Program-made: the position numbers and the translations under genes
Shown: positions 54,143 to 64,000 of the stretch, piece by piece
Layout of the letters: each line of letters starts with the position of its first letter
Numbering within the stretch: position 1 is the stretch's first letter
Notes under the pieces: model-generated
Database searches by the model: none
What the model was told of the DNA's origin: nothing
What the model saw: only the letters and a program-made list of their open reading frames with translations
DNA from: Hofstenia miamia
Taxonomy: Eukaryota; Xenacoelomorpha; Acoela
Assembly: GCA_004352715.1 (NCBI GenBank)
Contig: SCFE01000006.1
Coordinates: 1,286,614 to 1,350,613 of the forward strand
Direction of reading: 5' to 3'
Length of the DNA stretch: 64,000 nt

Positions 54143-55263
54143 TGTAGCATCATCCAAATAATCGGAAATAAGCTGCAAACGTCGCAGAAGATACTAAGAT
54201 CGAAAAGAAGTGATTAAAAAATATTATGATTAGATCAAGTGTGATTATTTCAGATTTATTTGTAAATTGCAACCAAGAAAATAACATGTGTCAAAAAAGA
54301 GATAATTGTATCTGTCAATAAAAACATTTTTGACCAAATGTCGCTTACATTATTTTTAGCCGCCATCTTAGCAGAAGTTTAAATTTGAATCGACAGGTAC
54401 TTATCTTGAAATTACTATAAATACAATTAAGACTATTGTAAGAGTTGATAAAGAATTTTACTTAGAATTCTAATTTTCACTTCTATTTACAGTTTGATTA
54501 TTTAATACAATGTCAAGCTAATCGAGCAGTGTTTAGTAGTGGTCTGGGTACATCACAGCGAACAATTCTAGGGTCTCTGTGCCAGATCACGAAAGTGCAC
54601 TTAAGTTAGGTATAGGGGTTTTCTCTCGATTAGTCGACCATCATTTCATCTCTACATGTATTAGATAAGTTAACTGTCAACAAATGGTTGGATGACTGAA
54701 CTCTAGGAATTATCTTGTTACTATTTTAGATCTAAATTAATGGCCAATAATCGACCTATAAAATGACCGTACATGTAGTAAATTGTAAATGTAGGTTAGG
54801 AAGTTGTTTGAACTAAATATATTTAAATAAGCCAATATATTTCGGTAATGGCTACATGTAATGTTAAATGAACAACTAGTAACAAGTCCGGTTGCAACTA
54901 GAAACAACACTTTCACACAGTAGAGTTTAAGTCGAGTTGTGTCTTGTTTTGAGTAAGCACTGAGCTAATGTAGGGTACACATAAGCTATCTTGATTGAGC
55001 TGAGAAGTGGCACTCAAGTCTTGGATCAAATGGTGATGCTGGATGTGGAGATCCGCTTCGGGCAGATGCCCACAGGAAGATCGTTATGGAGGTTACAGCA
55101 TGGCTTCGTCACCTAAAAAGTGAACAGTTAATCGAGGTTATATAAGATAACAGAAGAAACTAGTCAAGCAGCAACAACAAGTAAATCCTTACCTGCAATA
55201 ACACAGCTAATGTTATAGAGTAACAGTGAATAAACAGTGATAATGCCTGGTGGAGGATATTAA
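54143..55263 (+). mobile_element. Solo LTR of the Gypsy family, 1121 bp
   Basis: Starts TGTAGCATCATCC and ends GAGGATATTAA. Flanked by the 5-bp direct repeat ACGAA on both sides (54138-54142, 55264-55268), and no internal retroelement sequence adjoins it, so it is a solo LTR. It is homologous to 3188-4077 on the other strand. Confidence 0.8.
54416..54423 (+). promoter_or_regulatory. LTR TATA box
   Basis: TATAAATA, conserved in position in all four LTR copies of the family. Confidence 0.5.
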
Positions 55264-55268
55264 ACGAA

Positions 55269-57765
55269 GAACTTTATCCTCAGCTTCCTGATAATCCTTC
55301 TTGCACAAAATTATTGTTTGTGAGTACAATGTATTCCGATTTTTATGTTTGTTTCACTAACTGTATAGCTTTTTTTCATAGCATTTGAAGATAGGGAGGG
55401 CTCGGTGGCATACTAAAAAGAGCAAAATTGAACCAAAATAAAAGAAATTAAAATAAATTTTTTGTTTTTTTTTGCATAAGTAGAATAGAATGTTATTTCC
55501 AACAAATGATGCAATATTTCTTATGCAATCGCCAATATTTCTGACAAGACCGAAGCCAAAACTGAGTTCTTTTTTGAAACTGCCCAGTAGAAATAGTAGT
55601 CAATCATTCTCTTTAGAAATTGATTAATTCAGAGAAGCACTTGCCAATAGCTGAAAGTGTAAAACAATGCTTAGCTATTGACTGTTCATAATGAATACGT
55701 TTTAAGTCACGATTCATCTATCTACTAGAAATACTAGAATATCAGATTTTTCTTTAATACCCAATAAAGTTTACTCTGCAGTTCTTCAATTTGCTAAATA
55801 TATTTGTCATTAAGTGTATAGAGCGCCAATATATATTTAAATAATTTCGTCTAGTATTTAGTGCTCGTATATCTATAAAAAAACTTTTAATAAAAAAATC
55901 AAATATTCTAGAATCAAGTTCAAATTTCCTGGATCGTGGTAAACATCTCTATAGAAAAAATTCAAAATTTAATAGCATTAGTTGGTGAATTTTACTTAGA
56001 GGCTAAATGCAACAAAAAAATTCGAAATTGTGTGATGTATAAACAACTATGCGTTTTCCTTGTATTTAGGGCCCATTTTGGCAATAACAAAACCAGTCAA
56101 TCTTTACAACATTTGAAAATACTAAAATATATTTAAATTTTGTAAAAATCTCGGTGACTATGATGCTTTAAAATAAGACCTTGACCAAACGGGTATAAAG
56201 TATGGGCCAAGGTAAAAAAGAAAAAATTCCGCCTAATGTGCCCTACGAAATTCTAAATAAAAGACCTTATTGAAATACACAAATTTTCTCTGAGCCTTGC
56301 GCTGTAGATACAGATCCTATCTGGTAGAGTACGAATAGTTGTAAAAAAGCTTAGAATATGCCTGAACTAGTCAGTAGACCCATCAGCACACTCTAACGTT
56401 GGAGCAAATAAAATTGAAACTTTATTGCGTCATTTTAAGGACAACAAAGGATAGCAAAAATAACCTGTTAACACGTTAATTGAATTCGTTTATAATTCAT
56501 GCATTTCTGCTAAAGTGCTTAACAAATAACGATGTAAATATGTTCATATTTAAATTTCCTATTAATTTTATCTATAAATCATGTAAATAGTCCAAACAAT
56601 TTTTAAAAAATATTCTTTAAAAATGCATATAATTATATCGACAGAGCGCTTATATAAATTGTAAATTCAACAAAGTGCCTTTATATATATATATATAGAA
56701 AATTAAAATTAATGAGCAAATCTTATGCTGTTTGAAACACTTTAAGAGCGAGATAAGTAAATTTGCCAAAACTCTCAATGCACGTGATGTTTCAAGCAAT
56801 GACTAATAGTTAGACTATTATACTAAACCTGTATGTGTAATGTGATTGGCACACATGAATATTATTGTCAGATTTGTGCAACAAAATGCTTGAGAGTATA
56901 ATTTCAAAGTATATTTTAAAAAATTTTTAATTAAAAATGTACATTAAATGAATAATTTTATCTGCTGGCCTATATTGTTTGATACACAGTGATCCATGGA
57001 TAACCATGCATTTAATTTTCTGATCCATATCCAGTGGATATTGATGGACTTGATCGATATATATATCTAGATTCATTCCCACAGCAACACTGCCATCTGT
57101 GCTCAATGATTACTGCTGGTTGGAATATAAAAAATGCTTCGCTATTTTGAAGCAACTTTTTGTGAGTTTCTTCTCTATTTAGAAAAAATAACGAATTTGA
57201 AGTAACCCGTTACTCGAGATTTTGTATCATTTCCAGTATCGACTTTTTATAAGATCAAATATTATCAGATGGCAGTAATTTAGATATTTTGCAAAAAAAA
57301 TTAGATGAAGCATTCCTACAATCAACTTTTAATACCTGATGGAAAAACACAGTGTTTATACCATTGACGTCAATCACAGACTTCTTGACAAATGATTAAA
57401 ATCAATTGTGGGAACACACCCTTAGATAATTGATTTGGATCATATTGAAATTTTGAATCTACTAAATTCGAGGAATAAAAATTACATAATGCATGTCTAT
57501 TTTGATACCTAAGTGTTTTTATGTGGCTGATGTCAGCTTTGTGCTAGCAGGTAGTAATGAATTGCTTCCAATTTTGAAACAGTCAAAAAAATGTGTTAAA
57601 AGTAAAATTTAATTTATTTAACATATATTAAGTTTCAACTTACTATGATATGTTTTGAAATACTAAAAAAGCACGTGCTTAAAACATTTGTTTCTCGTTA
57701 TTTAAAACATTTCTTTTTAGTTATTTATTTGTCATAATTCTGAAAATTACTAGCAATATTGGTTT
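55269..57765. other. AT-rich DNA, nothing recognised
   Basis: Only AT-driven open frames, for example 55936-56136 (lysine-rich), and a short TATA run near 56681. No exon-like island, repeat or RNA gene was seen. Confidence 0.4.
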
Positions 57766-57806
57766 CAAATTCATTTGGCTGTGTATCTGCTCAAACTTTG
57801 TTACTG

Positions 57807-57974
57807 TATGCAGCAGATAACATAAGAGTTGTTCAATTTTGCGAAGCAATTACCAATGAGTTAAAAAATTGCCTACTGTACACTGACCATTTCCTGATGC
57901 TTATAAAACAATTTCCCTCCATGTTTGTGACAAACAGGCTTAAAAAAATTCTCGTAAAAATGCGTAATTGTTGA
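57807..57974 (+). pseudogene. Candidate terminal exon, copy 2, acceptor lost
   Basis: The same 55-codon frame, starting YAADNIRVVQFCEAITNELK and then identical to copy 1 to the stop. The acceptor CAG of copy 1 reads CTG here (GTTACTG|TATG), so splicing would be lost unless another site is used. Confidence 0.4.
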
Positions 57975-58609
57975 TATCAGCTAAGCCATCTTCAGTTGGA
58001 TTTCAGCATCAGTTTTCCACTTTGTGGATTGCAAATGAAATTGAATTTTCCAATTGAGTTCTGAACAAATAATACTGAGTTTTTTGTTCTCAAAAAAATA
58101 TTCAATATTTTTTGTTAATAGTGCTCTCAGGATATCATAAACATGAAAACAAAAAACTTTTTTCTAAATTTAAGGTGCTTCTTTTTGAACAAAAAAAACG
58201 TTTTTGCCATCTCTGGTTTCAACATGCAATTGAGCCTGTGTCTTATTACGTTAATGGGATATTTATGTAGGCTATTTAATTGGCTAAGAAATGCAAGATT
58301 TATTTTACTTTTGATTCCGAAACAAATTTTAAATGAAAAAATTGAATAAATTCCCTTCAAAAATCTCAGACAAATTTTTCACTTTTGAATGATTCAACTC
58401 AAGGACTTTTAACAACAATAATGAACAAAAGGTTTTATCAATAAGAAAATTTCAGTAATACATAAATATTTACAGAGTTTTGCAATGTGTGCTTATTGCT
58501 TTTGCTGCTCTTTCGCCACTAATAATTTGTGTAATTCTTCCTATATTAAGCAATATTTTTTTATTGAGTTAATTTTTTTTGAATTTTATATAACTTTCGT
58601 TAATACGAA

Positions 58610-59731
58610 TGTAGCATCATCCAAATAATCGGAAATAAGCTGCAAACGTCGCAGAAGATACTAAGATCGAAAAGAAGTGATTAAAAAATATTATGATTAG
58701 ATCAAGTGTGATTATTTCAGATTTATTTGTAAATTGCAACCAAGAAAATAACATGTGTCAAAAAAGAGATAATTGTATCTGTCAATAAAAACATTTTTGA
58801 CCAAATGTCGCTTACATTATTTTTAGCCGCCATCTTAGCAGAAGTTTAAATTTGAATCGACAGGTACTTATCTTGAAATTACTATAAATACAATTAAGAC
58901 TATTGTAAGAGTTGATAAAGAATTTTACTTAGAATTCTAATTTTCACTTCTATTTACAGTTTGATTATTTAATACAATGTCAAGCTAATCGAGCAGTGTT
59001 TAGTAGTGGTCTGGGTACATCACAGCGAACAATTCTAGGGTCTCTGTGCCAGATCACGAAAGTGCACTTAAGTTAGGTATAGGGGTTTTCTCTCGATTAG
59101 TCGACCATCATTTCATCTCTACATGTATTAGATAAGTTAACTGTCAACAAATGGTTGGATGACTGAACTCTAGGAATTATCTTGTTACTATTTTAGATCT
59201 AAATTAATGGCCAATAATCGACCTATAAAATGACCGTACATGTAGTAAATTGTAAATGTAGGTTAGGAAGTTGTTTGAACTAAATATATTTAAATAAGCC
59301 AATATATTTCGGTAATGGCTACATGTAATGTTAAATGAACAACTAGTAACAAGTCCGGTTGCAACTAGAAACAACACTTTCACACAGTAGAGTTTAAGTC
59401 AAGTTGTGTCTTGTCTTGAGTAAGCACTGAGCTAATGTAGGGTACACATAAGCTATCTTGATTGAGCTGAGAAGTGGCACTCAAGTCTTGGATCAAATGG
59501 TGATGCTGGATGTGGAGATCTGCTTCAGGCAGATGCCCACAGGAAGATCATTATGGAGGTTACAGCATGGCTTCGTCACCTAAAAAGTGAACAGTTAATT
59601 GATTTTATATAAGATAGCAGAAGAAACTAGTCAAGCAGTAACAACAAGTGAATCCCTACCCGCAATAACACAGCTAATGTTATAAAGTAACAATGGATAA
59701 ATGGTGATAATGCCTGGTAGAGGATATTACA
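58610..59731 (+). mobile_element. Gypsy-family LTR, copy 2
   Basis: Starts TGTAGCATCATCC and ends GATATTACA. The left flank is the duplicated ACGAA, the right flank is not, so it has no target duplication of its own. TATAAATA is at 58883-58890. Only 28 bp separate it from the next LTR. Confidence 0.75.
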
Positions 59732-59759
59732 ATAAGTGCATAATAAATTATGTGAATAA

Positions 59760-60882
59760 TGTAGCATCATCCAAATCAACTAAGCTGCTAACATCAAATC
59801 AGAAAGAGAATAAGATCAAAGAAGAATTATGATTGAAATATTGTAAAATTATTAATTTGTATTATGTGACCAAGTAAAAAAAGTGTCAACTATGAGAGAT
59901 TAGTATCTGTTGATAATAATGCTTTTGGCAAAACTGAAAGGGCAAAGTCACTTCAATTATTTTTAGCCACCAAATTGGCAGACAAAAAATTTAAATTTGA
60001 AATCAACAGGTACTTTTCCAAAATTAATATAAATAGATTCACCGCACTGTAAGCATTTGATAAAAAATTTTATTCAGAATTTTTACATTGTCCTTTTGAT
60101 ATGGTTTGATTATTTAATACAATGTCAAGCTAAACAAGTCATGATTAGTAGTGGCCTTGATTGATCACAAGATCAATTCTAGAGTCTTTGTGCCATGTCA
60201 TGAAAGTGCACTTATGTTAGATATACGGGTTTTTCTCTCATTTAGTTGACTTTTGATCATTTACTACATGTACTAAATATAACAGATTAGAAATACATTT
60301 GGATGACCAAAACCTAGGAATAATATCTGTAATATTTCAAATCCAAATTCATTACTATAATGTTACAAATAAAGTGACTGAGTATGTATTAATTATTAAA
60401 TGTAGGTTAGGAAGCTGCCACTTATTAAACTAATTAATAAAGCTAATATATTTTGGTAATGGCTACATGTAATATTAATAAGGCAGCTAGTAACAAGTTC
60501 AGTTGCACATTCATGAAACACTCTTACAAAATAGAGACTAAGTTGAGTCTTGTCTTGAGTATACACTGAGCTAGGCTAGTGTATTCATAAGTTATATTAT
60601 TGAGTTGAAAATTGGAACTCAACCAAACAGATCCTTGGTGAACAAGTGAGATTGGATGTGGAGATCAGCTTTGGGCAGATCATCACTATCAATCATTGGA
60701 GAAAGTGCTGTATGGCTTCATCACCTAAATAGTGAATATTTAATTCTAGTTATGCTGTATTAACAAAGATATGCATAAGCTAAAGATTATCTATTTAGTA
60801 AATCCCCTACCTGCAAATATACAACTGATGTTATAGAGTAACAAAAGACAAACAGTAATAATGCCTTGTAGATTATGTTACA
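59760..60882 (+). mobile_element. Gypsy-family LTR, copy 3, possible 5' LTR
   Basis: TGTAGCATCATCC to TATGTTACA, strongly diverged (about a quarter of positions by eye) from copies 1 and 2. The bases after its end are TGGTG, the usual start of a primer-binding site complementary to a tRNA 3' CCA end, directly before a 1000-N gap. An internal retroelement region may be hidden there. TATAAATA is at 60028-60035. Confidence 0.65.
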
Positions 60883-60887
60883 TGGTG

Positions 60888-61887
60888 NNNNNNNNNNNNN
60901 NNNNNNNNNNNNNNNNNNNNNNNNNNNNNNNNNNNNNNNNNNNNNNNNNNNNNNNNNNNNNNNNNNNNNNNNNNNNNNNNNNNNNNNNNNNNNNNNNNNN
61001 NNNNNNNNNNNNNNNNNNNNNNNNNNNNNNNNNNNNNNNNNNNNNNNNNNNNNNNNNNNNNNNNNNNNNNNNNNNNNNNNNNNNNNNNNNNNNNNNNNNN
61101 NNNNNNNNNNNNNNNNNNNNNNNNNNNNNNNNNNNNNNNNNNNNNNNNNNNNNNNNNNNNNNNNNNNNNNNNNNNNNNNNNNNNNNNNNNNNNNNNNNNN
61201 NNNNNNNNNNNNNNNNNNNNNNNNNNNNNNNNNNNNNNNNNNNNNNNNNNNNNNNNNNNNNNNNNNNNNNNNNNNNNNNNNNNNNNNNNNNNNNNNNNNN
61301 NNNNNNNNNNNNNNNNNNNNNNNNNNNNNNNNNNNNNNNNNNNNNNNNNNNNNNNNNNNNNNNNNNNNNNNNNNNNNNNNNNNNNNNNNNNNNNNNNNNN
61401 NNNNNNNNNNNNNNNNNNNNNNNNNNNNNNNNNNNNNNNNNNNNNNNNNNNNNNNNNNNNNNNNNNNNNNNNNNNNNNNNNNNNNNNNNNNNNNNNNNNN
61501 NNNNNNNNNNNNNNNNNNNNNNNNNNNNNNNNNNNNNNNNNNNNNNNNNNNNNNNNNNNNNNNNNNNNNNNNNNNNNNNNNNNNNNNNNNNNNNNNNNNN
61601 NNNNNNNNNNNNNNNNNNNNNNNNNNNNNNNNNNNNNNNNNNNNNNNNNNNNNNNNNNNNNNNNNNNNNNNNNNNNNNNNNNNNNNNNNNNNNNNNNNNN
61701 NNNNNNNNNNNNNNNNNNNNNNNNNNNNNNNNNNNNNNNNNNNNNNNNNNNNNNNNNNNNNNNNNNNNNNNNNNNNNNNNNNNNNNNNNNNNNNNNNNNN
61801 NNNNNNNNNNNNNNNNNNNNNNNNNNNNNNNNNNNNNNNNNNNNNNNNNNNNNNNNNNNNNNNNNNNNNNNNNNNNNNNNNNNNNNN
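60888..61887. other. Assembly gap of 1000 N
   Basis: Conventional 1000-N placeholder. Sequence resumes exactly at the last base of an intron acceptor, before exon copy 3. Confidence 0.95.
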
Positions 61888-61888
61888 G

Positions 61889-62056
61889 TATGTAGCAGAT
61901 GATTTAAGAGCTTTTCAAGTTTGCGAAGCAATTACTGATGAGATAAAAAATTGCCTACTGTACACTGACCATTTCCTGATGCTTATAAAACAATTTCCCT
62001 CCATGTTTGTGACAAACAGGCTTAAAAAAATTCTCGTAAAAATGCGTAATTGTTGA
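61889..62056 (+). CDS. Candidate terminal exon, copy 3
   Basis: 55 codons to TGA, starting YVADDLRAFQVCEAITDEIK. From about 61946 to 62063 the DNA is identical to the other copies, including silent positions, whereas the following 400 bp (to about 62460) align at roughly 75-80 percent. The G just before (61888) fits an acceptor, but the rest of it is in the gap. Confidence 0.35.
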   Translation, partial: YVADDLRAFQVCEAITDEIKNCLLYTDHFLMLIKQFPSMFVTNRLKKILVKMRNC

Positions 62057-63197
62057 TATCAGCTGAGCCATCTTCAGTCTGATTTCAGCATCAGTTTTCC
62101 ACTTTGCGCTTTGAAAATGAAATGGAATTTTCCATTTGATTACTGACCAAATGATCTGGAGTTTTATGTTCTCAATATGTTATTCAAAATATTTTCAGGC
62201 AATGATAAACATAAAATCAAAAAAACGTTTTGTTAATTTAAAGCGATTCTTTTTGAAGAAATAAACTTTTTTACCATCCCTGTTTTCAACTTGCAATTGA
62301 GTTTGCGGCTCATTACCTAAATGGCTGCTTAATTGGCTAAGAAATGCAAGCATTATTTCTCTTTGCATTCCAAAACATATTTTAAATGAAAAAACGGTAT
62401 TTATTCCCTATAATAATTTCATCATTTTTGAGTTATTCAACCTGAAGGATGTTTAGCGACTAACAGGCCACAACGATGTCATCTTTTTGAAAAATGATAT
62501 TTATATTATATTAATGCAATTTTTTAGAATATTCTTTAGTTGTGAAAAAGCTGGTTATCAACGTTTTCTGCTGAACACTTTCTTATCACTAAATTAAAGA
62601 ACTGGGGTTAATTTTTTTAGGATTTTTTAGTTATTTTTTACAGGAATATTTCAAAAGATGTATTTCTTGTAATTTGATTCAAAAAATAAACATAAATATG
62701 CAGATTTAACTGCAAAAGTGCCTTAAGTAATTCAGAACTCGCGCGTAATAACCAAGAACAAGATACACATTCAAAAAAAAAAATCAAAAAAACTTAAATT
62801 TTTAAAAATATTTTGCTAGAAGCTTTGAGGATAGAGTCATATTGTAAATGTCAAATTTCAGTATTATTGAGTGACTATTCAAATTTAAAATGAGGTTATT
62901 GTGTTCTGGTCTGATTTTCTAACCAGATCCCAAATAGATATAACTTTGTTGATGATTCTAAACTTAGCAGTGCTTATTTGAACCTTATCAATTTTATCAA
63001 TAAGGAAGTCTGGTTAACCGCCTTCTTTCGTAGGCAGAGGTAGATTTAGTTTAGCTAAAGCCATGTGATAGTCAAAAGTAGTAATATTTCCTACATGTAT
63101 TTGCGTTTGTGACCTAAATATACGTCGTAACGCAAAACTTCGCTTTTTGATCACATTATTTATGACGCAATAAATGAGAGAAAACAGTATTATTAAT
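62057..63197. other. Diverged downstream copy of the exon block, then unique AT-rich DNA
   Basis: Until about 62460 it aligns with 53508-53940 (GCCATCTTCAGT.TGATTTCAGCATC, ATTGGCTAAGAAATGCAAG). Beyond that nothing is recognised. No LTR follows in this copy, so the LTR insertion in copies 1 and 2 came after the first duplication. Confidence 0.55.
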
Positions 63198-63219
63198 AAT
63201 ATATATATATATATATATA
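63198..63219. repeat. (AT)n microsatellite at gap edge
   Basis: Eleven or so AT units ending in the final N run. Confidence 0.9.
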
Positions 63220-64000
63220 NNNNNNNNNNNNNNNNNNNNNNNNNNNNNNNNNNNNNNNNNNNNNNNNNNNNNNNNNNNNNNNNNNNNNNNNNNNNNNNNN
63301 NNNNNNNNNNNNNNNNNNNNNNNNNNNNNNNNNNNNNNNNNNNNNNNNNNNNNNNNNNNNNNNNNNNNNNNNNNNNNNNNNNNNNNNNNNNNNNNNNNNN
63401 NNNNNNNNNNNNNNNNNNNNNNNNNNNNNNNNNNNNNNNNNNNNNNNNNNNNNNNNNNNNNNNNNNNNNNNNNNNNNNNNNNNNNNNNNNNNNNNNNNNN
63501 NNNNNNNNNNNNNNNNNNNNNNNNNNNNNNNNNNNNNNNNNNNNNNNNNNNNNNNNNNNNNNNNNNNNNNNNNNNNNNNNNNNNNNNNNNNNNNNNNNNN
63601 NNNNNNNNNNNNNNNNNNNNNNNNNNNNNNNNNNNNNNNNNNNNNNNNNNNNNNNNNNNNNNNNNNNNNNNNNNNNNNNNNNNNNNNNNNNNNNNNNNNN
63701 NNNNNNNNNNNNNNNNNNNNNNNNNNNNNNNNNNNNNNNNNNNNNNNNNNNNNNNNNNNNNNNNNNNNNNNNNNNNNNNNNNNNNNNNNNNNNNNNNNNN
63801 NNNNNNNNNNNNNNNNNNNNNNNNNNNNNNNNNNNNNNNNNNNNNNNNNNNNNNNNNNNNNNNNNNNNNNNNNNNNNNNNNNNNNNNNNNNNNNNNNNNN
63901 NNNNNNNNNNNNNNNNNNNNNNNNNNNNNNNNNNNNNNNNNNNNNNNNNNNNNNNNNNNNNNNNNNNNNNNNNNNNNNNNNNNNNNNNNNNNNNNNNNNN
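63220..64000. other. Assembly gap to window end
   Basis: All N. Confidence 0.98.

Larger units (their letters stand above)
53299..55263 (+). repeat. Duplicated ~1.96 kb block, copy 1
   Basis: Offset by 4467 bp from copy 2 (57766-59731). Identity is essentially complete by eye from about 53395 to 54950 but falls at both edges, at 53340-53395 (exon start) and beyond about 54950 (last third of the LTR). It contains a candidate terminal exon and an LTR. This pattern suggests gene conversion or recombination over an older duplication. Confidence 0.85.
57766..59731 (+). repeat. Duplicated ~1.96 kb block, copy 2
   Basis: See copy 1. The right end is an LTR whose outer flank differs from copy 1: ATAAGTGC follows instead of ACGAA. 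The duplication boundary therefore coincides with the LTR end. Confidence 0.85.

Noticed and set aside
1-64000. tRNA genes or tRNA-derived SINEs
   Set aside because: No GGTTCGA-type B box with a matching A box was seen on either strand.

Overview
The window is eukaryotic, AT-rich (about two thirds A+T by eye) and repeat-dominated. Long stretches lack coding sequence, the few exon-like segments are short with GT/AG boundaries, and the retroelements (Ty3/Gypsy, CR1/jockey-like LINE, R2/NeSL-like LINE) and cut-and-paste DNA elements (hAT-, pogo- and Harbinger-like MITEs) are typical of invertebrate animals. I cannot name the phylum. There is no sign of a prokaryotic operon, phage or CRISPR locus, and no tRNA or rRNA gene was found.

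Layout. 1-3187: AT-rich DNA with a decayed, unrecognised coding relic on the plus strand. 3188-14070: two minus-strand Ty3/Gypsy copies, riddled with stops and frameshifts, in which plus-strand LINE pieces are embedded. The better copy shows RT thumb/RNase H, integrase, an extra ORF after pol, a polypurine tract and the start of its 3' LTR. 14071-16732: anonymous DNA and a dispersed repeat. 16733-22011: a 5.3 kb DNA transposon with long terminal inverted repeats, a broken transposase-like gene and two nested insertions. 22012-27326: minisatellite, MITEs and a candidate spliced gene. 27327-28882: a 186-bp satellite array. 28883-47970: mostly unique DNA sprinkled with MITEs, a long hairpin, a scaffold-level 1.17 kb duplication and small candidate exons. 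47975-52805: a truncated R2/NeSL-like LINE followed directly by a CR1-like LINE. 53299-62460: three copies of a small terminal coding exon with its downstream DNA, interleaved with three LTRs of the same Gypsy family seen at 3188-4077. The rest is gap.

No host gene could be named with confidence. The strongest host-coding candidates are the exon pair at 46629-47212 (+), the exon series at 26479-26909 (+), the pair at 42570-43178 (-) and the triplicated exon at 53340, 57807 and 61889 (+).

The assembly is fragile. Two gaps of exactly 1000 N, two shorter N runs and several single-N joins are present. Most N positions are flanked by duplicated sequence, so several local duplications are probably unmerged contig ends or two haplotypes rather than biology.
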